A DNA stretch of 64,000 bases from assembly GCA_014871385.1 (NCBI GenBank), contig CM026429.1, positions 6,297,080 through 6,361,079 of the forward strand, in the 5' to 3' direction. The notes below the pieces were generated by a model. The model made no database searches and was not told the DNA's origin. It saw only the letters and a list, made by a program, of their open reading frames with translations. Source of the stretch: Ceratodon purpureus (taxonomy: Eukaryota; Streptophyta; Bryopsida; Pseudoditrichales; Ditrichaceae). The position numbers were made by a program, and so were the translations under genes. Shown here piece after piece: positions 11,568 through 23,247 of the stretch; the stretch's first letter is position 1; each line of letters begins with the position of its first letter.

Positions 11568-14500
11568 ATGACACAGAGTGGAACTGAAGGAAGTCATAAC
11601 GGTTCAGCAGGTCCATCTGCTAGTCGTGGAAAAAAGGTAATTATACTTGCTCGTCCTTCGATCCTTCTCAAACATTTGGGATATGACAGTTTCTGCAGAC
11701 GTTTTTCTCACATGGCTGAGCATAATTTCTGTTGCTCCAGTTGTGTGATGGGGTGTACTCCCTTCACGAACCGGGAGGACAACCGGAAGTGGAGGTGGTC
11801 TTTATTCATGGGCTCCAGTCGGGTGATCCCAAGGATGCATACGACAATGCATATTGGACAACATGGCTGGGCAGAGACGGGTCTCGGGATAATTGTTGGC
11901 CACGGACGTGGTTAGCTGCGGTTTTCCCAAAGGCGAGGGTTCTGACTATTAAATATGATGCCAGCCGTGCTTTGAAATCTACCTCATCAGGGGCCATGGA
12001 TTTACACCCATTCGGAGAGACTTTGGTTCAGGAGATGGTGTTTAGTGGCGTTGACATCGGCCAACATGGTTGCCCAGTGATATTTGTATGCCACTGTCTT
12101 GGAGGTCTAATTGCTAAGAAAATTGTAGTTTTGGGTCATGAACGATTCAAGGGAGACAAGAGGATTGAGAAATTGCTGAAGAATATAAAGGCATTTGTCT
12201 TTTATGCGACACCACATGGAGGATCAGACTTGGTGAAGATGAATCCTGATCTCGCACGACTGAACAGCACATTTGAAGCCATCCAGCGCAAAGTGTACAA
12301 CAACAAGTGCAAGTTCCGAGTTGTCGCAGAGGCTCATGAAACATCCTCTGTAAGTTGGTCTGAACATGGTTATTCTTGGCTATATGAGCACTGATCTGAA
12401 TGTTAGAACCCAAGGTATTTGTTGATTTGAATACTTACATACTGTGTGTGACTGTGTGCAGAGATGGTTCTCTAGCTCGATGATTGTCGAGGAGCATTCT
12501 GTCAGATATGCTGGGTTCGATCGCATCATTCATGTAGCAGCCGACCACTTCAATGTCTGTAAGCCTGAGACTATCAGAAGCACGAGCTTCTTACAGTTGA
12601 CAGGATGTATTGAGGAGGTTGTGGCCGAGTATCAATCCAACCAAGACAAGATTTCGGGGCTTCCCACTCTTGTTGTGGGTGTCGATGCGAAGTTGGTATC
12701 GCTGCGGAAAAAATTGAAGGAAAGGCCTGTTGTTGGTTTGGTTGGAATGGGGGGTGTGGGCAAGACCACTCTGAGCAAAGCCTTGTTCAACAGAGAGAGG
12801 GGGAATTATGACAAGTGTTGTTATTTGGAGGATGTGAAATCTCACAGCAATGTAGTTGATTTCCAGAAGCAACTTCTTCGAGAGCTGTGTGATGAAGAAT
12901 GGAACAAGAGTGAAGAGCCGAAGGATTATGATCTGCGGATTGTCAGACAATGCATACAGACGAAGAAGGTTCTGGTTGTGATCGATGATGTTGGGACAGA
13001 AAAGAATCTGAAGGCCTTGCAGGTGGAAGCATTTCAGCATGGATCCAGTGGAAGCAGGGTCATTGTCACTTGCCGCAATAAGGCAATCTTATCAGATTAT
13101 CATATGTCGGAAGGGGACAATATTGAGGTGGATGTGCTGGACCTCGACCAATCCATGGAGCTATTTCGGCATTATGCTTTCCATGCATTTAATGATGTGC
13201 ATGAACTTGGAAGTGAAGAGAGAGACAAATTTGAAGATGAAGCTGTGAATATTGTGCATGCATGTGGTGGTTTACCTTTGAGTCTAGAGGTTATTGGGCA
13301 ACATTTACGCAAACGAAATCATCTCCCTGGAGATGAGCGTTTGGATTGGTGGAAAGAAGCATTGAAGAGGTTGAACAAAGCTAAAGCGTTGGATGATGGT
13401 GAGGAGAAGCTTTGGTCAACACTGAAGATTAGCTATGATGACTTGAAGCCTTTTGTAAAAGGTTTTTTTATAGATTTTGCTTGCATTTTGTGTGATGCAA
13501 AAAACTTAGAATCGACCACTACTGGAAGACTTTGGGACAGTCATGCAGGACTTCAAACTCTTATTGACAGTTCACTTATAAAAGTTGTCGAGCAAAATTC
13601 AGGACTTTTTGGATTGGAAACAAGGGAACTTGTGATGCATGATCAACTTCGAGACATGGGGCGGTGGATTGTAAGAGAGTTGGCACATAAAGATGTGCCT
13701 AAACGTATTAAGCACATTTGGGAAAAAGATGTTGTGAAGAAGTTTTTTGAGGATGAAGAGGTAAGGCATATTTTTCTTTTCACAATGCGTAATTTTTATT
13801 TGATTGATTAATTTTGATTTGATTGATGATTTTTATTTGAGTTTGATTTTTGCTTGATGTTGACAAATTATGAAAATGTGATCAATGTAGGAATCAAGTA
13901 CATTGGAAGGCTTGTCCATGATGAATATGGAAAGATTGGAGCTTCAAAAACCTCACTTATTCCAAGTAATACTAAGCATGATATGTCCAAGAAAATATAC
14001 TCATTATTATCCTAAGTTGAGGTTGTTGAATTTATCTTGTATGAACATACATGTGGTAAAAGTTGTATTGGGAGATTGCCTAATTTACACTCAAAATTTA
14101 AGATGGCTTTCCTTAAATATGACACCAATCAAGAAGGACCATTTAAAGATATTGAATGCAAGCGTCAAGACATTGTGTGTTTTACACATGAGATACTGTT
14201 GGGAATTGGTTGAACTTCCATCATCAATTGGTGATTTATCCTCTTTGAAGGAACTCGATTTATATGGTTGTGAGAATCTGAGGTCTCTACCAGAAACCAT
14301 AGGATTGAAGTTGGGAAACCTCCAAGTATTGATCCTCACTCGATGTAAGAGTTTAATGAAACTTCCAGAGTCACTGGCTAATTTGGTGCAGCTCTTGGAA
14401 CTTCATCTCGTTTACTGTCGTCTGAAGAGATTGCCATCTGGGTTGGGCAATTTGAAACGTCTCAAAGTGCTCAATCTGAGGAACTGTTGTAATCTGACAG

Positions 14501-15501
14501 AGGTTCCTGCAGGAGTGGGGCAGATGCTGAAGCTGGAGACTCTTCTTCTGTGTGGGTGTGATAGTTTGCAGACCATGTGTGAGTTTGATACTAAAATGCA
14601 CCATCTCCACACTCTCGGCCTCTCTGAGTGTCGGAGATTGACAAGCCTCAAGTCGTTGGGCAATTTATATCGCCTTCGCATGCTTGATCTTGGAGGGTGT
14701 ATCTTGTACATGCACAACCTGGCAGAGAGTGTGGGTCAGCTTCATGAGTTACAATACCTCGATCTCGGGAGAATGGAAAAAGAGGTGGCAGAGATGCTGA
14801 GGGAGGGGCATCTCCACGGGGATCACCTGGAACATCTCGTCATTTCGATCATCCCGGAGGCTGCTCTACCTTCGTGTCCTCGGCTCAAATATCTTTGGCT
14901 TTGCGATCGTTGGTGTGGGAAGGCGAAGGAGCCTTCGAATGCTTTCAGCGAGTCGCTTGGCAATTTGGTGCAATTGCATGAGCTCCATATGAATAAGGTA
15001 GCATCTGTCCCCGAGAGTGTGGGCAATCTGACGCAGTTGAAAGAGCTCTATGTGAAGAGGTCGGGGAGGAACCCTCTTCCAGATGCGTTGAGGAATCTAG
15101 TGGGGTTACAAATTCTCCATGTAAACGACTCGCAGTGCGAAAGATTGCCGGAGTGTGTTGGTGACCTAGTGTCGTTACGGGTCTTATCACTCGCTGAATG
15201 TGGTGAATTGGTGGAGCTCCCATCGTCGCTGGGCCGTCTGTCTCAACTGCGGACTTTGAATTTGAGATACTGCAAGAACTTGGAGCGTCTCCCGGAGTCT
15301 CTTGGATTGCTGACTCAACTGCGAGAATTGAATTTGGGAGGATGCCAGAAGCTGGAGGGTCTTCCCGACTCTGTTCTTGGGCTGACTCAACTAACACAAC
15401 TGAACATTGAACAGTGTTACAAATTGACTTTGAAGGAGGAGGTTCGACATGCCTTGACAGAACGTGGTTGCCGAATTCGGGATCGATGGAACTTAATCTG
15501 A
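11568..15501 (+). CDS. Alpha/beta hydrolase-NB-ARC-LRR immune receptor (HNL-class NLR)
   Basis: Predicted intracellular NLR immune receptor. Four exons: 11568-11636, 11741-12349, 12462-13760 and 13891-15501, all GT-AG and phase 0, giving 1195 residues. Residues about 24-226 form a serine-hydrolase-like fold (SERAC1/lipase type) with VVFIHGLQSGD and the nucleophile-elbow segment VCHCLGGLIAK. NB-ARC follows: P-loop GMGGVGKTTL (about 321), kinase-2 KVLVVIDDVG (about 394), GSRVIVTCR, GLPL as CGGLPLSLEVIG (about 494), and MHDQLRDMGR (about 618). From residue 660 the product is leucine-rich repeats with LP.SLG.L..L..L spacing. Alpha/beta hydrolase fused to NB-LRR is the HNL class described from the liverwort Marchantia. 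All NB-ARC motifs look intact. The expected catalytic serine is Cys142. The start codon follows a likely 5' UTR splice acceptor. Exon boundaries are inferred. Confidence 0.92.
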
Positions 15502-17761
15502 TTTTATATTACTATATCGACTTCTGCTTGGGAATTCATCGTCGAGTTGTACACTTCTCTTAGTTCTGTGTAAGTATGGCAAGCGAAGTGGAAGCGGGAG
15601 TTGGAAGTTTGAAGAAATAGGGTTTAGGTGGAGGTGGTGGCGACGATAGCGCGCTCAGCATCGTAGCACTCCGCTTGCACAGTTTCCAGTTGTAGCTCAT
15701 AAATCTTTTCGGTAAGAGATAATTACATACCTGAAACTCTATGTGAAGTCTCCGATCGTATGTGATCGATAAATGGGCCGTGTTCCGTATTGGTCATTTG
15801 TTGCTACAATTTAGTTGTGTGTTTACAAAACTGGTTCTGAAACGTTCTCATCGTGCCTAATTTCCAACCCTTACGATTGGAGAGTTGTGTCCCAAAAACC
15901 AACTAGTTTAGTTTCAGAAAGTTTATATGAATGTTCGAATTACGTCCATGCTTGGGAAAGATAAGTGCTTCTCATTGGTGCGGTAAGTGCAATAAAGTTT
16001 CAAAATCCAACTTCTCATGAAAGTCATCAACCTATGGAAAGTTAACGGCAATTCTATGCTTTTAGGCTTAAAAATTCATTAAAAAAGTTGGAGAAATGCT
16101 CCAAAAATGTCTTTTTCTCGAGGATGCCTTTGCACTAATTTTGCGGAGCATCCAAAAATCATATACTTTTTCTTTCGCAGGCCTAACAATGCAAACCTAA
16201 AATTTAGTCGGAAATACGACCTACTACCACAAGGTCTCATTTTTCTCAATTTGTCCTCTTCTTGCAATGATAGCAATATCTCTATTAAAGCCGCCACATA
16301 AGATGTACATGCGGATAGGGTGGGCAGAAGTTAGATCAATAATTGTACATTATACTATGAGAATAAAGTGGTGGTGAACTACATCTGCTGCACAAATTTG
16401 TACCTGAACTATGTGGTGAATGATATCTTAAAACAAGAATTCATCAATTAAAGCACCTAAATATAGATTTTGTAAATTATTGGAGTGGTTCAGACCCTAA
16501 ACTATTTGCAGTTCATCAAATTTCACTTAGGGCTCCCTGCCTATTCCACACCGGTACTCATCCTGAATATTCTTTCTTCGGAGCTTCTGTTGATATGTTC
16601 TTGGCTGTAGTTACACTGCTGCAACTAAATGAGATTATGCAACTAAATGAGATTATTTGCATGCAAGCTTAATCCAATTGTTTAGTACTTTTGATTTTGC
16701 TTTATCCTTTGATTTTTTTGTACTATTATCTCAGGTACCACATCTACTCAAACTCATCCATCCATGCAAAATATTATCTAACCATGTATTGATTTGTGGC
16801 ACTGACCAGTGACCAATTTGATGGGCTGTTTCGTTATTTCTTCAGACTATTGTAGATGTCACACGTAAAGGTTGGTTCAGACTAAGGCCAAACTTTGAGA
16901 AGCCATCCATTTGGACCAATGACTATGCTGAAAATGCCCAGAGTCAGTCTTCTTGGCCTTCCATTAGGGGTCGAAGTCCAAGGGACGTCGCCTCCAAAAG
17001 AGCCTAGGTAGCCACACTTTTAAGAAATCATGTTACCAAGAGTTTGGCCTCCGGAGCAAAATTTGGGTCGAGCAAAATGTGCTTGATCCAAATCTCCATC
17101 GAGAAGCCAAAAAAATTTCTATTAAAATATGTACAAGAAGACAATGCTCTTGGGCTATTAAAAGCTGGTTATGCTCCACAAGTCTTGTCATGTTCTATTA
17201 ATGAACCTTGTGACAATTATTGGCATTACACCTATGATGGTCCAAAAAATAAATTGAATTTCAATTAGTCATAATTTTGTCATAACAATGTACATATTGC
17301 TGAATTTTTTTCTGAAGGTTCTTCATTAATTTTTACACCATTCCTATTTTTTCAGAAATTTTCAAAAACTTTTCACTTTTCCAAACACTTTTAGATATTT
17401 GGATCATAAGTCTTGGCCTTTGGACTTGGACTTTGGGGCTTCACACTATAACCAGCCAAAAGCATCAAGTGGATTATTTTAATATGCTTTTTCAGCCCAA
17501 ACGCTCACCCTCTAAACATAGTTTGGTCTAGAGGAGTGATAGTTGTCCTCTCAACTTGGACAAAGTCTAAATCAACCCTCAGATTCTTTTGAGTTTACCT
17601 TCTTCGCTTGCCTAATTTTTTTTCAAAAGTAAGTCATTGTTTAATTAATCCTTCACCCAACCAGCATCCAAATTTTGGATGATTGACTACCAAAAAAGTG
17701 ACAAATCTCTTATGGATGGTATTTATGGAGAATCTAAATAACATATTAAAATTCTCCCAAG

Positions 17762-17793
<32 letters not shown>

Positions 17794-20251
17794 CCCCCGC
17801 CCCCGCCCCTGCCCCTGCCCCCTCAAGACCCCCCAAGACCCCTCCTCAAGAGCCCCCTCCAAGACCCCCCCCAAGACCTCCACCTAAGACCTCCAACCGT
17901 CCTAGTTGCGCACGTACCCCCCCCCCTCCCCACCCCTGCATTAATTAATTCATGCAAATCCGGGTGATGAGTGAGATTTGGGGACATAGGGTTCAACGCT
18001 CGCTTGAATCTTGTATATAAAGTTGAATTAACCCTTCAAGCACAATTCCTTGCCTGATACCACATCCAAAATGATAGATCTACTTTAAATTCCATATTAA
18101 GCACAATTCTCTTTTTAGTTTCCTCTGACTCTATTCCGAAGAAGTATTAAGGTACTGAGTTTGGCATTCTTAAAACCCCATTTGAAGCAATGGAATAAGA
18201 GATATGAGCAAGACTCTTCCAAAATAAAACCAAGCTCGGTTGACCTTTTAAGGGTTAAGGTTTTAAGGGTTTTCAAACAACTTTTGGATATTTAAATTGT
18301 CACCATTTGACAATTCACCATCATGTGGTGTTGTATGATCCTTGTCAACTTTCAAGGCTCAGATATTATATATTATTTAAACAAATTAGTCATATTCCTT
18401 AAAATAAAATATCTAAAAATCTCTCCAATTTATGTGGAATTTATCCCAACTGCCTTTTGTTTCTTAAGACAATTCTTGAAATAATTCAACTTAATTCTAC
18501 TTAAATCTAGAAATAATTTATCTTAAATCATGTTTTAAATTAAGTGTCACTTTTCAATTGTACAAATTAAATCTTTATCATAAATTTTAATATATATGAC
18601 TCAATACTGCCGGTTGGATTTATATTAATATGAACATTTTTTCCAAATTGTACAAGGATATGAGCATCTTGCAAGTCTCTCAAAACATTTGATAATTTTC
18701 CATTTGTGCCATAAATAAATTAATCCCTAAAGGTGCCAGATTTGATGGTTTTGAACCATTTTCAAAGATTTATTATAAAATCAATGACGGAGACATATTT
18801 AGGTCTTGATGATCAAATAAAAATATGAAGCTCTAATTTTTAGGTCAAATCTATACGGTTGGATTTACTATTATTGTCACTAATGGGCCGATCAGGCTGA
18901 AGTTCGTGCCCGAAACTCAAGTATCAGAAATGTCGGCTCATGTCTACAGCCCGTTCCACTTCAAACACTATCCTGCTGGGACTTGGCTCTATCTTTTGTT
19001 CCACCAAACATCCACGACGTAGTGCTGCTCGCTGGATTACTCTGCACACCACACTCAAGTTGTTGAAACAATCTCCATATCGAATCTCTTTAACACGAAA
19101 GCAAGCCTTGGAAGATTCTTGGAGCGACGTTCTTCAAGAGTAACTTTGTTCCTAGCAATGCTTCAGAATGTTCATAACAAGTGAGCCTGGTTATATCATG
19201 CTCTCGACCAACACTTGCAATTCCTTGCCAACAACGCACAGTGCAACGTTTACTCGTTGAGGCGATCTCCCTGCCAAAGACCTTCAACATCCAAAGAATT
19301 TCGGAAGTATCGATCGTTCCTCAAGACTTCGTTCCGAGTAGTTAGTTGTACAAACATCGACCAATATACAGTGCTTCTTTTCGACGAGATGATACCGCCA
19401 TCATGCACAGGACTCAGATACCATTGGAACTTAGATACCATTGGAACTCCATACCGAGCATGCATGCAAATCGAAGCTGCAGATCTTCACACCGATTTCA
19501 AAACGACAGTTACGAAGCTGCCGATTAAAATCACTTCAACAGGATTTCGACCCGCTTGATAGTCAAGAACGCTTGCAAATAGATTGAGTTGACTATCATG
19601 CTCCTGAAACCAATACGGTCCAGCTCATGATATCTATGCCGAGGTTCATGTTGATAGGTACATGTAGCTTGAGCACCACTAAGTGGGTAGCGGTTAAATA
19701 TCATCAGCAGTAGACATTGCCCTTGACGATCACTTCCCAATGCAATGAACCTTCCAATTGCTTCACCTGAAACAACTGTAGGACATTATTTTGTAAAAAA
19801 CCACAAAACCAAAAAGGACAATTTTCCATAAAATTTAATGTGGAAAATTCAAGCAAATCTGAACTTTTGAGTATCCAACTGGTACAAACATTCTTTGGGG
19901 TTGTTCTATAAAACAAAGACACTATCTAAACATGGTGCACAAATCTCCATTATCCACCAAAATTTGGATCCAAAATATCAATTTTGATTGTCCGGATGAT
20001 TCTTTTTCTACACTTCTGTGGATTCCGAATATCCGTATGTTTCCACAAAAGGACACATCCGGACATCAGATATTAGTCTACACAAATTGGTATGAATTTC
20101 TAAATGGAATTTAAATGTGTGCGCCTTTTAAGGTCTGGATTAACAAAATGCTAGGGCACTTAGTTAAAACCATTAAGCATAATTTGCCTAAGAAGGACGG
20201 ATGCCTTAAACACAGGTCACGCAAATCCTTTCATGTGACCATATCATGGTA
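15502..20251. other. Long AT-rich intergenic region without recognised genes
   Basis: About 4.7 kb. Short open frames resemble no known protein. It contains an 18-bp tandem duplication near 16.62 kb and a poly-C tract at 17.76 kb. A degenerate stretch near 19.41-19.43 kb reads TGGTATCTGAGTC on the minus strand and weakly resembles a copia-type primer-binding site. The HNL 3' UTR is presumably within the first few hundred bases. Confidence 0.5.
17763..17935. repeat. Poly-C and CCCCGC/CCTCAAGACC low-complexity tract
   Basis: A run of about 30 consecutive C residues followed by C-rich imperfect repeats with AAGACC interruptions. Its minus strand has strong G-quadruplex potential. The overlapping proline-rich open frame is a by-product of composition. 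Confidence 0.95.
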
Positions 20252-21643
20252 CTAGAAATCTGGTCCGCAATTGTTGACACAGGACCGGTGATCCATGTGG
20301 TCATCATTATCAATTGGGCAGGTTGAAGAACATTGTCCATCTGTACAGACTTCTCTGCACCATGTAACGTCACCATTGCAGTTACAGTTGCCCTCCACTC
20401 TTCCGCAACTCGTCTCGCATGATCCACAGCTATAGACATCACTTGATAAATCGACGCACCAGCCACGTCTTGCCATGCATAGAGTAAATCCCGCGTTTCA
20501 ATTAACACCACATTCCCCTCTGGAGCATTCCGCCGAGCCATTTTCAGGCAAATAGCAGGCGCTGTTGCAGGTACCACAATTACTCGCGTCATTGTCAAGA
20601 TCAACGCACTTCCCGTCGCAAAGCTTCAAACCGTCTTGGCAGCTGACGCTGCATGTGCCACTCAAGCAAGCCGCGTTGCCATTTGCGGGTGCCGAGCAGG
20701 CGTTGTTGCAGGTACCACAATTACTCGCGTCATTGTCAAGATCAACGCACTTCCCGTCGCAAAGCTTCAAACCGTCTTGGCAGGTGACGCTGCACGTGCC
20801 ACTCAAGCAAGCCGCGTTGCCATTTGCGGGTGCCGAACAGGAGTTGTTGCAGGTACCACAGTTACTCGCGTCGTTATCCACATTCCTGCACTCCCCTCCG
20901 CAAAGCATGAATCCGTCATTGCACGTCACGCTGCACGTGCCACCCGAGCAAGTTGAGTTGCCATTTGCGGGTGCCGAGCAGGCGTTCCCACATGTTCCAC
21001 AGTTGGCAGTGTCCGTCTGTAGATTCAAGCACTCAGTGCCGCACTTGGAGAATGGTGCATCGCATTGAATCCCGCAGCCATCCTTTTTGGAGCATGTCGC
21101 AATGCCGTTGGAGAGAGGGACCGGGCAAACCTTCCCGCACGTCCCGCAGTGGTTTGGGTTGGTGTCGACGTTGGCCTCGCAGCCGTTGCCTTTCTTCGAG
21201 TCGCAGTCGCGCCACCCATGGCGCCACTGGCATTCCAACGTGCACCTGCCGTTCTCACACTTGCCTTGGCCGTGCGCTGCGTTCGGGCACTTCACGCCGC
21301 ACTTGCCACAATTCTGGGGGTCGCAACTCACTCGTGTCTTGCACGAGCGCCCCTTGTGGCATGTTGCAAACCCCGGTCGACAGTGCTCATGTGCATCTGT
21401 TACACACATCCAGTACATATACATTCAGCAAACTAGTGACCGCAAATATATTCGAGGGAGCCCACACAACATCACAAATCGACCATGATCTATCATATTC
21501 ATGAGCACTAGACGTAGGAAGATTTAAAGCATAAACAGATTCGGAGGCGCTTGGCACTTACCAGTCTCATGAGAGAATGCGGAGAAGGTGACGGCAACGA
21601 CGACCCAAATGGCTCCCAGCAGCTGCATGCGACGAACACCCAT
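20252..21643 (-). CDS. Secreted Stig1-like cysteine-rich repeat protein with a premature TGA
   Basis: Two exons: 21643-21562 (signal peptide MGVRRMQLLGAIWVVVAVTF) and 21396 leftward, with a GT-AG phase-1 intron. After the signal peptide the protein is a chain of cysteine modules with the pattern C-x-D-x3-D-x2-NCGTC-x2-x-CSAPANGN, resembling Stig1 (stigma-specific protein) domains. Four module boundaries are spaced exactly 141 bp (47 residues) apart, and the two most C-terminal full modules are almost identical in DNA. The frame stops at TGA 20498-20500 (326 residues). The same frame then continues for 81 codons of equally cysteine-rich sequence to TAG at 20252. The TGA occupies the place of a conserved Cys (TGY). 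The product is therefore either truncated or the base is wrong. Role inferred only as extracellular; Stig1 proteins are secreted apoplastic factors. Confidence 0.75.
20571..21000 (-). repeat. 141-bp coding tandem repeats of the Stig1-like gene
   Basis: The anchor GTACCACA (or GTTCCACA) recurs at 20571, 20712, 20853 and 20994, exactly 141 bases apart. The first two intervals are nearly identical and the third and fourth are progressively diverged, which points to recent expansion at the 3' coding end. Confidence 0.93.
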
Positions 21644-22190
21644 AGTGACACACGAGCACCTGCAGTTGAAACCGGCTCCGACCACTCAAGCCTAACCAGT
21701 AGGTCGAGAGAAAGCCCGGGAGCTTATAATTGCAGAGACACACTGCTCGAACTAATGTATTGATTACAGAAATGTGAGCACCTTAGAGCTCGTATTTATA
21801 ATGGGCACCGGGGCGCAAGTCTAAGGCGGTCGTTGTACTCTTTGAACTCCGATATTTCGAGAGCAGGGTAAGGCGCCAAAACCTGAAGCCTTTGACAATG
21901 CTAAGTCCTGGACAGTGGTTTATAGTCGCTTATGGTGTACATTGAGTATCAACTAGATTAGCAATAACGTGGAGAAGGTCCACAGTGTGGCACAAGTGCA
22001 GATGTGCTGATTCCTGAACATGTGTGTACTAGGTTACACAGTATCACTGTTGGAAACGTTGCCATGAGAGATGACGTAGTTTGGAGCAGTGAGTGAGATG
22101 TCAGTGAGCATTTCGAGATTCATTTGGTGTTTGGAACTGTTGAAGACCATCAGGTAGTTCCAACCAGCTTGTGGAAGAACTTGCAAGCGT
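21397..22190. repeat. Left arm of a large inverted duplication (Stig1-like promoter, exon 1 and intron 1)
   Basis: This arm contains the upstream region, first exon and intron of the Stig1-like gene. It matches, in inverted orientation, 23248-24289. Examples of matching segments are the exon encoding RMQLLGAIWVVV, the GTCCTGGACAGTGG-type promoter segment at about 21.9 kb, and the segment around 22.05-22.18 kb. Outer ends are approximate. Confidence 0.88.
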
Positions 22191-22459
22191 ATTCCCTTTG
22201 ATCACGAATCCCGGTAAAATTTGGATGATCGTGTCGAACATGGACCCTGGAGATCTCAAAATTCTCTCTTGAAACGTTGAATGTGTTTTTATAGCTTTTG
22301 GGACTTCGAGTCGGTTTGATGGGGTTGTATTCAAGTGAAAGAACTATTCATTAGAAATCGTCCTCAAATTGAAATTACCTCATTTAGCCACGGGTGCACC
22401 ATCATCTATGTGAGCAACTCTGGCCGGTGATGCTGATCGTCGTTTTTGTTTTTGTAGGT

Positions 22460-23235
22460 GCCTGTGAAACACACATAAACATTGTGGCACTTCAGGTTGC
22501 ATTTGAGGAAGACAATTAGGACGTGCATCTGATCATGGAGCTATGTGAGAGTGGTGAGCTTTCGGAAAACATAGCTAAAAGACAATATTGTTACTCAGAG
22601 CCAGAAGCGCACCATCATGGGCGTTGTACAGACATGTCACAGACACGGGGTCATGCATTGTGGCCTGGAATTTTCTGATTGCCAACAAGGTTGAACTTTC
22701 GACCGTGCTAGAGGCACGGGGCATTAGCACGGGGCAATGGTAGCATTAGCCGGGGCTACTCTATGTGGAGTTAGCCCCCATTTTAGCCTCCCTTTACAAA
22801 GGGTTCAGGAAATCTCAGATTTTCTTGTACACTTGTTTTAGCCCCCAAAATTGCACACCTTGGCCGGGTTAATCTTTCCTAGCTAGAAGAAAAAGCACGT
22901 TTAGCCCGGGCTAAAGTGCCAAGGATTAGCCCCCTTTCCAGTTTAGCCCCGGGGCTAACAGCTCCAAAACTTCCAGCCATCAACGTTGAAAATTGAAAAC
23001 TTCCACCGGCCGGCCATCAACGTTGAAAATTGAAATTTGTGTTTGTTCAAGCCTGGTCAGTAACTTACTCAGATAATGGGGAGTTCTAACATCACGGCGT
23101 CGAAGATGTTGGAGATAAAGTATGGGGTGGAGGTGGATGTGTGGAGCGCGCCGGCTTGATCCTTTTTGGGCCTCGACAGAACAGGGGCTTGAGCAGCAGA
23201 TTCTTTATGATAGGTCAGACCTTGAGATGATAGCT
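22460..23235 (+). pseudogene. Calcium-dependent protein kinase (CDPK) fragment, decayed
   Basis: Pieces of a CDPK catalytic domain in order on the plus strand. The first reads INIVALQVAFEEDN, then an in-frame TAG, then DVHLIMELCESGEL. Near 22.62 kb follows CHRHGVMH, with the HRD region degraded. A GC-rich insertion interrupts it near 22.70-23.08 kb. At 23.09 kb it resumes with KYGVEVDVWSA (the APE-to-DVWS region) and then PFWASTEQGLEQQIL. Frameshifts, the stop and the missing segment make it non-functional. It sits between the arms of the Stig1 inverted duplication, so it may mark the sequence moved during that rearrangement. Confidence 0.75.
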
Positions 23236-23247
23236 GAGGCCGACACA

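Noticed and set aside
17683-17967. Proline-rich 94-residue frame
   Set aside because: Composition artefact of the poly-C tract; no conserved sequence.
19408-19432. Copia-type primer-binding site and LTR remnant
   Set aside because: Only 10 of 12 bases match the initiator-tRNA site, and no LTR or coding remains were found around it.
20498-20500. TGA as a selenocysteine codon
   Set aside because: Land plants lack selenocysteine insertion, so a nonsense change or error is far more likely.
20565-21488. Several long plus-strand open frames opposite the Stig1-like gene
   Set aside because: They are antisense shadows of the 141-bp coding repeats; the minus-strand frame alone has the ordered cysteine pattern, signal peptide and splice sites.
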